A model generated the notes under the pieces. The model saw only the letters and a list, made by a program, of their open reading frames with translations, did no database searches and was not told the origin of the DNA. A stretch of 64,000 nucleotides of DNA from a virus: the IMG/VR virus record IMGVR_UViG_3300046328_000056, positions 1 to 64,000 of that record; one strand, 5' to 3'. The stretch's first letter is position 1; every line of letters starts with the position of its first letter. The translations under genes and the position numbers were made by a program. This document shows positions 63,128 through 64,000 of this stretch, piece after piece.

Positions 63128-64000
63128 TCAGGCAGAACCTGAAGAACCCCACATACCCAATGGGTCAGACCAGCCGAAGCTATAACGCTCGCGGGCTTTG
63201 TAACGCACGTTGCCGGTGTCGAAATCACCATCCATTGAGTTCTGGAGGGGAGTGCGGACGAAGTGCTTCATACCGTTAGGCACGTCAGTGGTCAGATACC
63301 AACCATTGGTGTCGGTCAAGAAGTGGTTGACGGTGTAGCCTTCTGGCACAGCGCCGTTGTTCTTGATAGCGTTGATGTCGTTGTCGTTTGTACCAACGCG
63401 CAACTCGGTTTCGAGCAAGCGGGTAGCGACGAACATCAGGCTAGGAGGAACAATCAACTTCTTGGGTTTAGCAGCGATCAACAAGCCACGCTCGTCTGTC
63501 CAAGCAGCGATCTGAATGACAGCGGCTTCCAAAGAAGTCTCATTCAAGTCGGCTTGAGTAGCGGGAGTGTTGGAGTTGACACCACCAGAAACCAAGGGAT
63601 GGTTTGCGTTGAACAAAGAAACGCCGTCACCACCGGGGTAAGTGTTGCTGAAACCGTTGTTGATAACGGCAGCAGCTTTCACTTGCTTGGTGTACGCCAT
63701 CGCACGGGCCAAGGACTTGGTGTAACGAGCAGACAAGCTGTCGTACAAGTTATCTTCGACCGCTTCTTCAGTGATCGAGAAACCCAAGGCGATGGTTTCG
63801 TGGGTGTAGCGGGTTGACCATGCTTCTTGTGCATTGTCGTAAGCGATGGCAGAACCTTCGTTTTTGACAGGTGCGGCAGAGAAGCCGGACAGCTTGGTTT
63901 CTTCTTCGAAAGAACGCTCAGAAGTCTCGGTTTCGTAGATTTCTTTGTGTTCTTCGCCGTAGCGAGCGTACTCCATACCGAACAAGGCGTTCAGGCCGGG
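63128..64000 (-). CDS. major capsid protein, N-terminus outside the window
   Basis: 291 codons present, incomplete at the N-terminus. First visible residues P-G-L-N-A-L-F-G-M-E-Y-A-R-Y. F-E-E-E-T-K-L-S-G-F, then Y-T-H-E-T-I-A-L-G-F-S-I-T-E-E-A-V-E-D-N, L-F-N-A-N-H-P-L and the C-terminal F-G-W-S-D-P match the HK97-fold capsid proteins in which an E-D-N helix and N-x-H-P motif are conserved. Probably only a short stretch is missing. Confidence 0.85.
   Translation of the reverse strand, partial: PGLNALFGMEYARYGEEHKEIYETETSERSFEEETKLSGFSAAPVKNEGSAIAYDNAQEAWSTRYTHETIALGFSITEEAVEDNLYDSLSARYTKSLARAMAYTKQVKAAAVINNGFSNTYPGGDGVSLFNANHPLVSGGVNSNTPATQADLNETSLEAAVIQIAAWTDERGLLIAAKPKKLIVPPSLMFVATRLLETELRVGTNDNDINAIKNNGAVPEGYTVNHFLTDTNGWYLTTDVPNGMKHFVRTPLQNSMDGDFDTGNVRYKARERYSFGWSDPLGMWGSSGSA

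Noticed and set aside
1-64000. tRNA genes, integrase, phage RNA polymerase, CRISPR arrays
   Set aside because: I looked for these in the sequence and gene products and saw none; a tRNA scan would be needed to be certain.

Overview
The window is almost all of the genome of a tailed double-stranded DNA bacteriophage with a podovirus-like plan. It has terminase, a large portal, an HK97-type capsid protein, P22 gp4/gp10-like tail-hub proteins, big ejection proteins, fibres and a lysis cassette. I see no tape measure, sheath, integrase or RNA polymerase, so I infer a lytic phage that uses host sigma-70-type RNA polymerase. The spanin pair and sigma-70-like promoters point to a Gram-negative host; the host itself cannot be read from the sequence. 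The window starts 12 nt into one leftward gene and ends inside the leftward capsid gene. These may be the two ends of the same gene, in which case the genome is circular or circularly permuted and only slightly longer than 64 kb.

Layout. (1) 1-5264, minus strand: small terminase, large terminase, portal, a small protein, a GroES-like co-chaperonin and the first codons of the next gene. (2) 5265-6860: a divergent control region with one monocistronic gene, two terminators, iteron-like repeats and promoters. (3) 6861-31102, plus strand: the early and replication block. It starts with a tandem ribbon-helix-helix protein whose own promoter carries the operator-like palindrome TAACAATGTTA. Many very small genes follow, then a MoxR-type AAA+ ATPase with a VWA/metallopeptidase partner, a DUF3310 protein, a VRR-NUC nuclease, a family A DNA polymerase interrupted by an intein, a Cas4/RecB-like nuclease, an SNF2-like helicase, a probable single-strand-binding protein and a primase-helicase, closed by a terminator. 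(4) 31174-64000, minus strand, transcribed from right to left: capsid protein, an HNH endonuclease, head proteins, a group of very small basic proteins sharing a C-terminal motif, tail adaptors, a repeat protein, a collar-domain fibre, two tandem fibre copies, the lysis cassette (holin with EF-hand, Rz/Rz1 spanins, M15 endolysin), a 2OG-Fe(II) oxygenase, tail-hub protein and three large ejection-type proteins.

Two things stand out. First, the DNA polymerase intein (22155-22997) carries a second, complete HNH homing-endonuclease gene in another reading frame (22253-22996), which stops one base before the intein ends. The same DNA therefore encodes both the splicing protein and the nuclease. 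Second, an 11-bp palindrome, TAACAWTGTTA, occurs 17 times in exact form between 5.5 and 24.3 kb. I saw no copy in the late region. It lies in promoter spacers, across start codons and inside genes, which resembles a dispersed operator network for the ribbon-helix-helix protein.
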